This document shows, piece by piece, positions 51,115-58,729 of a stretch of DNA of 64,000 nt; position 1 is the first letter of the stretch, and every line of letters starts with the position of its first letter. Both the position numbers and the translations under genes were made by a program. The DNA comes from Mucilaginibacter pineti (GTDB taxonomy: Bacteria > Bacteroidota > Bacteroidia > Sphingobacteriales > Sphingobacteriaceae), in the NCBI RefSeq assembly GCF_900101875.1, contig NZ_FNAI01000007.1, forward strand, positions 124,001 to 188,000. Direction: 5' to 3'. The notes beneath the pieces were generated by a model that saw only the letters and a list, made by a program, of their open reading frames with translations, was not told the DNA's origin and searched no databases.

Positions 51115-52140
51115 TTATATATGATTTTCCCTTACCATTTTCTCTAATGCATCAATCCATGTTGGTGAATCATTGAGGCTCTCAACAAGTTGTACACGGT
51201 CGCCGCCTAAGGCTTTAAACTCATCGCCGTACTCGGTGGTAACCTCGTAAACAGTTTCAAGGCAATCGGCAACAAAGGCCGGGCAAAATACCAGTAGGCT
51301 TTTCTTTCCTTCGCCGGCAAGTTTGGCTACAATTTCGCTGGTGTAAGGCTGTACCCAAGGGTCGTTACCCAGGCGGGATTGAAAGCAGATGGTATATTTT
51401 TCCTTCGGGATATTCAGTTTTTCGGCAATAAGCTTAGCCGTATGGTGCGATTGTGCCGAATAGCAAAACTTATTGGTATCGGTAAGGGTTTGGCAGCAAT
51501 CGTTTACTTTTAAGCAATGTTTGTGGGTATGATCGGCTTTAATAAGCTGCCTTTGTGGTAAACCGTGAAAGCTGAACAATACGTGGTCAAAACTTTCGGG
51601 ATTGTATTTACGACCGTTTTCGGCAAAGGTGGCAATCATCAACTCATTATCATGAAACGAGTTTACAAACGAGATATTGGGTTTGGTAGGCCATTGCAAA
51701 ATCAGTTCCATCACCTTGTCATACACCGAACCTGTACTGGCCGAAGCGTACTGTGGAAACAAGGCTATTACCTGGATCTCATCAACCAAGGCATCTTTTA
51801 AACGGTTCAGGGCCGATTCAATAGTAGGGTTTTGATAACGCATAGCCAGTTCAACCATGTACTCATCGCCCAGTCGCTGCTTCAAAGCCTCGTGCTGTAA
51901 AATGCTATAGTGCATTAATGGCGAGCCCGTAGTTTCGCTCCAGATCTCCCGGTATAATTTGGCCGATTTTGGCGCCCTGAACGGAACAATAATGCCCCGC
52001 ACCAACAGGGTACGCAATACGGGGTTAACATCAATAACCCGCGGATCCATCAAAAACTCATTCAGATAGGTACGCACATCTGCCGTCGAAGGGCTATCAG
52101 GGGTACCTAAATTCACCAATAAAACTCCTTTTTTGCCCAT
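51115..52140 (-). CDS. hemH: Ferrochelatase
   Basis: 341 residues: GVLLVNLGTPDSPSTADVR, DPRVIDVN, and the metal-site His in VLFSFHGLPQRQL with the later Glu in CLETVYEVT. The segment HKHCLKVNDCCQT supplies cysteines as in Bacteroidota/actinobacterial forms with a 2Fe-2S cluster. It inserts iron into protoporphyrin IX (or coproporphyrin III in coproporphyrin-dependent organisms). Converges with the PIN gene. Confidence 0.95.
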   Translation of the reverse strand: MGKKGVLLVNLGTPDSPSTADVRTYLNEFLMDPRVIDVNPVLRTLLVRGIIVPFRAPKSAKLYREIWSETTGSPLMHYSILQHEALKQRLGDEYMVELAMRYQNPTIESALNRLKDALVDEIQVIALFPQYASASTGSVYDKVMELILQWPTKPNISFVNSFHDNELMIATFAENGRKYNPESFDHVLFSFHGLPQRQLIKADHTHKHCLKVNDCCQTLTDTNKFCYSAQSHHTAKLIAEKLNIPKEKYTICFQSRLGNDPWVQPYTSEIVAKLAGEGKKSLLVFCPAFVADCLETVYEVTTEYGDEFKALGGDRVQLVESLNDSPTWIDALEKMVRENHI

Positions 52141-52154
52141 AATTATATCGGCAG

Positions 52155-52162
52155 CAAAATTA
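52155..52162 (-). promoter_or_regulatory. Putative -7 element of hemH
   Basis: The minus strand reads TAATTTTG, exact TAnnTTTG, 14 bases before the ATG. Confidence 0.45.
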
Positions 52163-52181
52163 AAATAATTTATCCCCCTAA

Positions 52182-52195
52182 CCCCCTAATGGGGG
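52182..52195. repeat. Short C5/G5 hairpin
   Basis: CCCCC-TAAT-GGGGG following a further CCCCCTAA, upstream of hemH. It resembles the ends of the CCCCTC element family. Degenerate TTCGATATT/AACACTGAATA words follow at 52236-52280. Confidence 0.45.
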
Positions 52196-52292
52196 AATAA
52201 TTTACAAAAATGTGATTAGGATCATGAAATTGAAGAATGTTAAATATCGAACACTGAATAACCAACAATGTCGAATAACGAAGTAAAACAAT

Positions 52293-52310
52293 GTTACAAA
52301 CGAACGCAAG
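52293..52310 (+). repeat. Single arm of the nested palindrome
   Basis: GTTACAAACGAACGCAAG matches the outer arm at 38885-38902 with one mismatch in 18. The other arm is not found here. Confidence 0.6.
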
Positions 52311-52349
52311 ACAGAATATTTTGTAAATTCGTTAATTAACCTTATTAAA

Positions 52350-52496
52350 ATGAAAGCTGGGATTATCAATTTTTTGCAAAACGATGTAGTGGCCGGTGGC
52401 TTTTATTTTAAGGCAATGTTTAAGTGGTTGCAGATTGCAGGATTTATTTTGCTGGTGTTTCTTTTGATTTATTTTATAAGAAGAAAGCGAAAATAA
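52350..52496 (+). CDS. Small single-helix membrane protein (48 residues)
   Basis: ATG-to-TAA frame too short for usual gene finding. MKAGIINFLQNDVVAGGFYF is followed by a helix WLQIAGFILLVFLLIYFI and a positively charged end RRKRK, a classic one-pass small membrane protein with the C-terminus inside. It lies between the divergent hemH and the convergent ketolase gene, in otherwise empty sequence. No family recognised. Confidence 0.5.
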   Translation: MKAGIINFLQNDVVAGGFYFKAMFKWLQIAGFILLVFLLIYFIRRKRK

Positions 52497-52521
52497 ACAA
52501 CTCAATTTATTTGCTTTATCC

Positions 52522-53190
52522 TTACCCTCGCCACAACTGCCACCATGGTGTTCCAGGCGAATCATGGTGCTCATAATGATAACCAAAAAAGTAGCAGCTA
52601 AAAAAAGCCACCACATGGTTCCGGGGCTGACTGCGGGCAAAGTATTTATTGTCGTGCTCGCCTTTGTGCGGCTGATAGGTACCGAAGTAAAACAGTTGCA
52701 ACGTGCTCAATAAGGATGGTGCAACCCAAAACATCAGCAGGTTTGGCTGCGGAATCCAAATTTTTAGAATGTTGAATAAGGCGGCCATCACCACAATTTG
52801 CCATATAGAAAGATAATTGCGGATAAACCTTACATACCAGTTCCAGAAACCGCCGTTATGATAGTCTGGATCATCATCGGTGTGTACGTGGCTGTGGTGC
52901 AGGTGGTGTTTGGTATAAAGTTGCGGGTACCAGAATGAGGCATATAAAAAAGTACACAAGTAACCCACAAAGTTGTTTAAGCTGCGATTTGGAGATACCG
53001 TTCCGTGCATAGCATCGTGCGCGGTAATAAATAGCCCGGTATACAAATGCATTTGCACCAAAACCAACAGGTAAACCAGCGGATTGGCAAAACTAAAGTG
53101 CCATTGCATCAGCAAAATAATAGATGTAGCCCAACAACCAATAACCAATAGGGCAACCAATAAACCTTTATTTGAGGGAGATTTTTGCAT
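52522..53190 (-). CDS. crtW: CrtW-like beta-carotene ketolase
   Basis: 222 residues of the membrane fatty-acid-desaturase-like superfamily with the histidine boxes of CrtW: HDAMHGTVSP, HHLHHSHVHTDDDPDYH and FGYHYEHHDSPGTPWWQLW, plus the CrtW-type FYFGTYQPHKGEHDN. Four membrane helices. It would introduce a 4-keto group on a beta-ionone ring. It starts 30 bases after the ispH stop, so isoprenoid supply and carotenoid modification are co-transcribed. The short family length (about 240) fits. Confidence 0.86.
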   Translation of the reverse strand: MQKSPSNKGLLVALLVIGCWATSIILLMQWHFSFANPLVYLLVLVQMHLYTGLFITAHDAMHGTVSPNRSLNNFVGYLCTFLYASFWYPQLYTKHHLHHSHVHTDDDPDYHNGGFWNWYVRFIRNYLSIWQIVVMAALFNILKIWIPQPNLLMFWVAPSLLSTLQLFYFGTYQPHKGEHDNKYFARSQPRNHVVAFFSCYFFGYHYEHHDSPGTPWWQLWRG

Positions 53191-53220
53191 GTAGTTTATA
53201 CCATAGCAAAAAGCATGCTG

Positions 53221-54072
53221 TTAAAAACTTTCAAGGGCTTCCTTAACCTGCTGCATCAGCCACATTGGGGTTGATGTAGCGCCGGCTATGCCAATAGTAT
53301 CGTTTGGCGAAAACATAGTTTTATCCAATTCGGCGGCAGATGATATAAAAAAGGTGTCCGGATTATGCTTGCGGCAAACCTCAAACAATACCTTTCCGTT
53401 TGATGATTTACGGCCAGATACAAAAACTATCTTATTAAAACGTGTAGCAAACTTGGGCAGATCCTTATCCCGGTTTGATACCTGACGGCAGATGGTATCA
53501 TTCGCCTTCAAATCATACCCGCGTGATATCAGCTGGTCTTTTACGTTGTAAAACTTGTCCATGCTTTTGGTGGTTTGGCTGTACAGCGTAATGTTGTGCG
53601 GCAGTTCCACATCCTCTAATTCGGCAATATCCTGGAAAACCAGCGCCTCGTTGTTGGTTTGCCCTTGTAAACCGATAACTTCGGCATGGCCATGCTTGCC
53701 GAAAATTAATATTTTCTCCTTATTATCAAACGACGTTTTAATCCTGTTTTGCAGTTTTAAAACTACCGGGCATGATGCATCAATAAGGGTAATGTTGTTT
53801 TCTAAGGCAGTGCGGTAGGTATCGGGCGCTTCGCCATGCGCGCGGATGAGTACCTTTTCGTTACGCAGATCCTTTAGCTGGCTGTGCTCAATAATACGCA
53901 GGCCCTGCGCTTTCAGGCGTTCTACCTCTTCGTCGTTATGCACAATATCGCCCAGGCAGTACAGATAGCCGTCTTCGGCCAATATTTCTTCGGCCATGTC
54001 AATGGCGTAAACCACCCCAAAGCAAAAGCCCGAATCCTGATCGATAGTAACCTGTAAGTTGTACGCTCCCAT
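53221..54072 (-). CDS. ispH: 4-hydroxy-3-methylbut-2-enyl diphosphate reductase
   Basis: 283 residues from ATG 54072. The three cluster cysteines are seen in SGFCFGVVYAID, DASCPVVLKLQ and DTICRQVSNRDKDL, with the catalytic-site HGHAEV and VSGRKSSNGKVLFEV. It makes IPP and DMAPP, the last MEP-pathway step, feeding carotenoids. The frame is open to 54132, but an exact TAnnTTTG element at 54080-54087 lies between the two starts, which favours the shorter form. Confidence 0.95.
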   Translation of the reverse strand: MGAYNLQVTIDQDSGFCFGVVYAIDMAEEILAEDGYLYCLGDIVHNDEEVERLKAQGLRIIEHSQLKDLRNEKVLIRAHGEAPDTYRTALENNITLIDASCPVVLKLQNRIKTSFDNKEKILIFGKHGHAEVIGLQGQTNNEALVFQDIAELEDVELPHNITLYSQTTKSMDKFYNVKDQLISRGYDLKANDTICRQVSNRDKDLPKFATRFNKIVFVSGRKSSNGKVLFEVCRKHNPDTFFISSAAELDKTMFSPNDTIGIAGATSTPMWLMQQVKEALESF

Positions 54073-54079
54073 TGCGATA

Positions 54080-54087
54080 CAAATATA
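54080..54087 (-). promoter_or_regulatory. Putative -7 element of ispH-crtW (leaderless geometry)
   Basis: The minus strand reads TATATTTG, exact TAnnTTTG, ending seven bases before the chosen ATG. Confidence 0.5.
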
Positions 54088-54205
54088 CCGTTGATTTTTG
54101 TGAATGTTCTTATCTCCTTTATTTTTTGACAAGATTTAGGGAATTAAAGGATTGACAGGATTCTTTATATAGGAAGAAATTGAGGCAAGGGCTTTGTACG
54201 ATTCA

Positions 54206-54468
54206 CCTCTTGAGAGTAATAGCCCATCAATAGACATTCCGAATATTAAAGAACATGGGTAATCCCCTCTGGGGACAAATACACTTTTTTCTATTAAGCT
54301 ACAAACAGGTAGTCCCTCCAGGACATAAAAAACTGCTGTCTTCTATCAATATTGGAATACTTCCATGTCCCGGAGGGACTATCTGTTTGTAGAAAAAAGC
54401 ATCATGTAGATTATGCCCTGTAAGGGTTACCCATCTGTCTTTTCATGGGCTATTACTCTCTTGAGAGG
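54206..54468. repeat. Long nested inverted repeat
   Basis: In the 689-base gene-free gap. Outer arms share GAGAGTAATAGCCCAT (left 54206-54227, right 54445-54468 inverted); an inner pair is CTACAAACAGGTAGTCCCTC (54299 onward to 54326) with 54365-54392, two mismatches over 28 bases. A GGGTAA / TTACCC pair lies between. No ORF. Looks like a MITE-sized or REP-type element. Confidence 0.8.
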
Positions 54469-54544
54469 GGCGGAGGGGTGTGTTTCGCGCCGTAGAACAC
54501 ACCCCTGCCATCACCCGGCCCGTCGCGTCCCCTCTCGAGAGGGG
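54458..54544. repeat. GC-rich double palindrome
   Basis: AGGGGTGTGTT / AACACACCCCT (54474-54484 and 54496-54506) forms an 11-base stem, and CCCCTCTCGAGAGGGG (54529-54544) is a perfect 16-base palindrome that also pairs with CTCTTGAGAGGGG at 54458-54470. It abuts the previous element. Confidence 0.75.
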
Positions 54545-54761
54545 AATTAGAAAAACCAGGGCAACAAAAGCGTAGGGTAAGTGCGATTCCTTCCTTGGGG
54601 AAGGGGGAGGAAGGGGTTTAGCAAATTATGCAGGTCAATGGCAATGCCTTCGGCCCGGGCTGTACACTTATACTACGCGGGCCTTATCCACATAGGCCGG
54701 TATCCGTTTCCCTCTCTATTGCGGGGAAATTTAAGAAAACACGTAAATAGTTATCTCTCTC

Positions 54762-55439
54762 TTAATTCAATAACCCCAATGCCATAAAAAATATAAACTC
54801 CATAAATAACAGCGCCACGGCCACTTTGCTTTGCAGCTTAAATTTAAACTGTTCAAAAATAAAAAGCATAAAGGCGCTTACAAAAAACCAGCACACATAA
54901 TTTTTTATGGGTACGCTGCCGTTTGTCCAGTGCCAATAGTCAAAACGGATGGCAATGGGTTCAATCAGGGAATCGAGGATAACGAGGATTATGGCTCCCG
55001 ATAGTATGCGAATGAAAATATTTTTAATACGGCTGCGTTGCAATAGAACCCCGGTGGCATAAATTAATAAAAACCAGTTTACGCCTATCATCAATGGTAT
55101 TTTAAATAGCCGGATGCCCAGAGTTTCGCCGTAACCGTAGCTGCCAAACAACCAGCCAGTGTGTACGCCAATAAGTTCGACAGTAAAGCCAAGTACGAAG
55201 GTGAGCAGAAAAAAGAGCAGGAATTTGGCATCAACTTGGTCATGGCTGTAAATAATAACGCCCGCCATGAGCAATAGATGCCAGGGTACCAGGTTTAAAA
55301 ACAACAGATCGATTGAGGAAAGGGAAAAACCTATCAGCCCTACCACATGAAACAATACAATAATGGTTATGGCTATCCGCGTTTTTAGTACCGAGGCGGG
55401 GGAGGTAAACAGGGAGTTCAAATATTGCGCCCTTTCCAC
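54762..55439 (-). CDS. cruF: CruF-like carotenoid 1,2-hydratase
   Basis: 225 residues with about seven membrane helices. GVHTGWLFGSYGYGETLGIR and LIGVNWFLLIYATGVLL are the hallmark motifs of the DUF422 (CruF / bisanhydrobacterioruberin hydratase) family, followed by DSLIEPIAIRFDYWHW. CruF adds water across the 1,2 double bond of an acyclic carotenoid end, giving the 1-hydroxyl group CrtD and glycosyltransferases act on. Its start overlaps the upstream glycosyltransferase gene by 22 bases. Confidence 0.86.
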   Translation of the reverse strand: MERAQYLNSLFTSPASVLKTRIAITIIVLFHVVGLIGFSLSSIDLLFLNLVPWHLLLMAGVIIYSHDQVDAKFLLFFLLTFVLGFTVELIGVHTGWLFGSYGYGETLGIRLFKIPLMIGVNWFLLIYATGVLLQRSRIKNIFIRILSGAIILVILDSLIEPIAIRFDYWHWTNGSVPIKNYVCWFFVSAFMLFIFEQFKFKLQSKVAVALLFMEFIFFMALGLLN

Positions 55440-56506
55440 ACGGTGGTTTTAGTAATATGTTTTTGGATAGACAAGAAAGCTATAATGAGCATATTGAGCA
55501 TTTGAACAGGGTGCAAGATAATATTATAAACCGCGTTTTGACCGGATGATAGCGAGATCATGATGCGGGTAAGTATAATTAAGCCCAACATGAACAGGAT
55601 GAGCGGCAGGTTAAGCGTCATCATGATCATCATGGGCCCGCCTATGGTTAGGGTGATGTAAACAATAAAACCAATGATACTGTAATTAAACGCGGCCAAA
55701 AAGTTCTTGCTGAAGCCGTTCATCGCTTCTGCGTAATTTTTGTACATGCGGCAGTAGATCATACCGTTGGCCAGCAGGGCTTCGCCGTTGTAGGCCTCAG
55801 CTTTTATGAGGCGCATGATTTCCACATCCTCCACTACTTTATTTTTGACCAGCTTATGCCATTGATGCTTGTGGTAAATGGCGGCATCAAATAACATAAA
55901 CTGCCCACTGGCCGCCGCTACGGCCGCATTTTTTACCAGGTAAATAAGGCGGACGGGCAGTAAATTAAGCAAAATGAAGTGCATCAGCGGCACCACCAAT
56001 TTTTCGCCCAGTGTATCCATTTGCTGGTTGGTGAACAGACTAAGCAAGCCCAGCTTGTTGAGGTACATGCGGTACACCGCGCTGTTAATAAGGCCGGGTT
56101 TCACTTCTTCATCGGCATCTAAAAACAACAGGTATTTGCCATCGGCCTGTTTGGCCAACTGGTGGCAGGCATAGTTTTTACCCAGCCAGCTGGCCGGGAG
56201 AGTAGCTCCTTTTATAACTTTAAATTGGGGATGGCTGGCGGCAAACGTGGCACAAATGTTATAGGTTTCATCGGTCGAGCCGTCGTCTAAAACAGTTACA
56301 TCGTAATTTTGGTAGTCCTGTTCATGGATGGATTGCAGCAACGTTAAAATATTATCAGCCTCGTTTCGGGCAGGTATAAGTATAGATACCTTATCGTTAT
56401 AGTGTTTGCCAACCCGCCGCAGTTTGGGGTTGGATATAAAGTTGAACAACGTTACCGAAAAACGCAGAATAATAAAGAAGAGGGTAATTAATATAATTGC
56501 TGTCAC
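55418..56506 (-). CDS. GT2-family glycosyltransferase (CruC-like)
   Basis: 362 residues: an N-terminal membrane helix, GT-A fold with VSILIPARNEADNILTLL, VTVLDDGSTDETYN and the DxD-type YLLFLDADEEVKPG, acceptor region KNKVVEDVEIMRLIK, and three to four C-terminal helices. This arrangement is shared with carotenoid glycosyltransferases (CruC/CrtQ type). Sitting directly before cruF and after two acyltransferase genes, it probably glycosylates the carotenoid 1-hydroxyl. Confidence 0.82.
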   Translation of the reverse strand: MTAIILITLFFIILRFSVTLFNFISNPKLRRVGKHYNDKVSILIPARNEADNILTLLQSIHEQDYQNYDVTVLDDGSTDETYNICATFAASHPQFKVIKGATLPASWLGKNYACHQLAKQADGKYLLFLDADEEVKPGLINSAVYRMYLNKLGLLSLFTNQQMDTLGEKLVVPLMHFILLNLLPVRLIYLVKNAAVAAASGQFMLFDAAIYHKHQWHKLVKNKVVEDVEIMRLIKAEAYNGEALLANGMIYCRMYKNYAEAMNGFSKNFLAAFNYSIIGFIVYITLTIGGPMMIMMTLNLPLILFMLGLIILTRIMISLSSGQNAVYNIILHPVQMLNMLIIAFLSIQKHITKTTVWKGRNI

Positions 56507-56512
56507 TGCTTT

Positions 56513-57145
56513 TTATATATCAAATTCGGTTTCTGTTTGTAAATGTCTGGCGCCGTTATAATGCTCCTGGTAAGATTTTTGCAATATGCTTACATCTTTA
56601 TTCGCATAGTTTACTGCTTCGCTTTTTAAATAAACGGTGGCGGTGGGTTTTAGGTGTTTAAAATGCTGAATAAATGTTGCGGCAAATATCAGCTGAAAAT
56701 CTGCGGCTGCATTGTTAATTATCCGGCTTATCCCTTTTTGAAACCGGATGGTGTTTGTAAAGTTTGGAAAAAGCCTGCCCTGTGGAAAAATAAGTACCAT
56801 GTTGCGCGGGTCTTTCAGTAGTTTTGCTGCATAATCAAGTGATTGGATAATGTCGCGGGAGTTTTTGTTGATGGTAAATGCCCCGGCGTATTTCAAAAAA
56901 GGCTGTTCACGATCAGTTTCTTCCAGCATCATTACATGGAACTTCTTTTTAAAAAGTACATCATTAACGGTATACAATATCACCGAATCCCAAAAACTAA
57001 AATGGTTTCCAATTAACAATATGGCTTTGTTGTTATCGGTTGAGATGGTATTGAACAGCAACTCATTAAAATGCCGTTTAACCAGTCGCTTTAAATAAAA
57101 GCGGATAACCGGGCTGATAAAGAAGTTGCTCTTGTTGTGAACCAT
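56513..57145 (-). CDS. PlsC-type acyltransferase 1
   Basis: 210 residues with the HX4D acyltransferase motif in LIGNHFSFWDSVILY (His-Phe-Ser-Phe-Trp-Asp) and the substrate motif VLIFPQGRLFPN. No membrane helix of full length. Similar to 1-acylglycerol-phosphate acyltransferases and to CruD-like carotenoid-glycoside acyltransferases. It starts 37 bases after the related gene at 57183 and precedes the glycosyltransferase by six bases. Confidence 0.82.
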   Translation of the reverse strand: MVHNKSNFFISPVIRFYLKRLVKRHFNELLFNTISTDNNKAILLIGNHFSFWDSVILYTVNDVLFKKKFHVMMLEETDREQPFLKYAGAFTINKNSRDIIQSLDYAAKLLKDPRNMVLIFPQGRLFPNFTNTIRFQKGISRIINNAAADFQLIFAATFIQHFKHLKPTATVYLKSEAVNYANKDVSILQKSYQEHYNGARHLQTETEFDI

Positions 57146-57182
57146 GCATGGGTAAGTTAATCAATGTAACGGATAACATCAA

Positions 57183-57806
57183 TCAGTGTTCCATATTGAT
57201 CTGGTTTTTTAAGGCCTGCTTATGGAAATTGTTAATTCGCTCCTTCAATTCGTCGAAAGTTACCTCGCCGGCCACGCCGCAATCAAACTGGTGTACATAG
57301 GCGCGAGGTTTGAGGCTTTCAAAATAATCAATCAAAATACAGTGATACACTATTTGGCAGGGGCCTTTAATTTGCTCAATGAGTTTGTAAACCCCTTTTT
57401 CTACATGGATATGTGTTTCGTGGTTGCTGTAAAGTTCGCCCTGCGGAAATATCACGATCATATTACGAGGATCGTCAAGTAAACCGGCCGAGTAGGTAAG
57501 GGATTCCAGCAACTCGCGCGACCCTTTTTTTATGGAGTAAGCACCAATATAACGCAAGTAGCTGCGGGCATCAAACTGATCCTGCTGCATCATTACATGG
57601 TAACGGCGTTTGAGGTTGTAAACGGCGGTCCAGTTGGCAATAAAGCCATCCCACCAGCTAAAGTGGTTGCAAAGCATCAGCACCGAATGACCGGCTTTGG
57701 GTTCAAAGGGCTGTATGTTAACCTCCTTAAAATTGCGTTTTATCCACCAGCGCACATAGCCAATGTATAAGGCACTCCAAAATTCTTTTTTTCGGGTTGG
57801 AACCAT
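57183..57806 (-). CDS. PlsC-type acyltransferase 2
   Basis: 207 residues and a diverged paralogue of the next gene: HX4D in LCNHFSWWDGFIANW, IVIFPQGELYSN, MMQQDQFDARSYLRYIGAYS aligned to MMLEETDREQPFLKYAGAFT in acyltransferase 1. Two acyltransferases plus a glycosyltransferase fit successive decoration of a carotenoid. A general role in glycerolipid synthesis is the alternative. Confidence 0.82.
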   Translation of the reverse strand: MVPTRKKEFWSALYIGYVRWWIKRNFKEVNIQPFEPKAGHSVLMLCNHFSWWDGFIANWTAVYNLKRRYHVMMQQDQFDARSYLRYIGAYSIKKGSRELLESLTYSAGLLDDPRNMIVIFPQGELYSNHETHIHVEKGVYKLIEQIKGPCQIVYHCILIDYFESLKPRAYVHQFDCGVAGEVTFDELKERINNFHKQALKNQINMEH

Positions 57807-57844
57807 GTTCTTTCGTTGTAGAGACGCATATTTGCGTCTTCATT

Positions 57845-58654
57845 TTATTTTGCCAGGTATTCATCCAGCGCTTTTATCACCAGCCAGTGACCCAGTGTCA
57901 CCTCATGTACTTCGGCATCATCCAGCATCCCTATAAATGGCATCGCCGCCGATTTTGGGAACAGGTGATCATGCCGGCCAAATATAAGCAGGCATTTTAT
58001 TTTATGCTGATTGATAAGTGCTGCTACCGCTGCCGCATCTGGCTTTAGCAGGCGAATCAAATTTAAAGTATAATAAGTATCCAGCCGTTTTTGTTCGGTA
58101 TCAATTTCATTATAGGCTATCTGGTAAAGGCTTTCATCAATTAAGCCTGTTTTTTTTACTGTTTTTAATATAAAAGGCGCCAGCCATTTGCTTTTGGTAG
58201 CCCAGCTAAACAACGCCCGTCCAAGCGGATTGTGCAATATAAAATGCAAACTTTTATATACCGACAAGCCATCGGGAGCCATTAATATTATATCATCAAT
58301 AAGGTGCGCGTATTCTTCAACCAGTATAAGTGCCAGGTTTGCACCAATGGAGTAAGCCATTACAGATATGCGTTGTTCGCCATAAATGTTAAACCACTCC
58401 TGCATATAGCTGCGCACCATGTTTTTGGACATGCCAGCAAGAATTTGTTTCTCGGTCCAGCCATCTAATTTGCTATCGCCATGAAAAAAATGGTCGAAAC
58501 CGTAAATGTGGTATTGGGGCAGAATGGATTGTTCCAGCACATGAAATTGTTTACCCGTCATGCCGTAACCGTGAAAGGCCAGCAGCGGTTTATTACCGGT
58601 ACCATATTCGTGAAAATGCACTTTACCCAGGCCGGGCAGCTGTAAATAACCCAT
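57845..58654 (-). CDS. Alpha/beta hydrolase
   Basis: 269 residues: LLAFHGYGMTGKQFHVLEQS (oxyanion region), nucleophile Ser in MAYSIGANLALI, Asp in LIFGRHDHLFPKS and His in VTLGHWLVIK. No signal peptide. The first gene of the glycosyltransferase-acyltransferase run, 38 bases upstream of acyltransferase 2. It could be an esterase or lipase working on an activated or esterified intermediate. Substrate unknown. Confidence 0.8.
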   Translation of the reverse strand: MGYLQLPGLGKVHFHEYGTGNKPLLAFHGYGMTGKQFHVLEQSILPQYHIYGFDHFFHGDSKLDGWTEKQILAGMSKNMVRSYMQEWFNIYGEQRISVMAYSIGANLALILVEEYAHLIDDIILMAPDGLSVYKSLHFILHNPLGRALFSWATKSKWLAPFILKTVKKTGLIDESLYQIAYNEIDTEQKRLDTYYTLNLIRLLKPDAAAVAALINQHKIKCLLIFGRHDHLFPKSAAMPFIGMLDDAEVHEVTLGHWLVIKALDEYLAK

Positions 58655-58729
58655 TAAGGCAATATTAATAAAAAAACCTGTGTGATGCTTGGGTGCGGGG
58701 TTATTTAGGGGGCACTCACCGCAGATTAC

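Noticed and set aside
54073..54132. Upstream extension of ispH to 54132
   Set aside because: The added residues are Lys/Asn-rich and an exact -7 promoter box lies within this stretch; family homology starts at MGAYNLQ.
54581..54787. 68-codon plus-strand frame in the palindrome-rich gap
   Set aside because: Overlaps the 3' end of cruF and repeat sequence; biased, no family.
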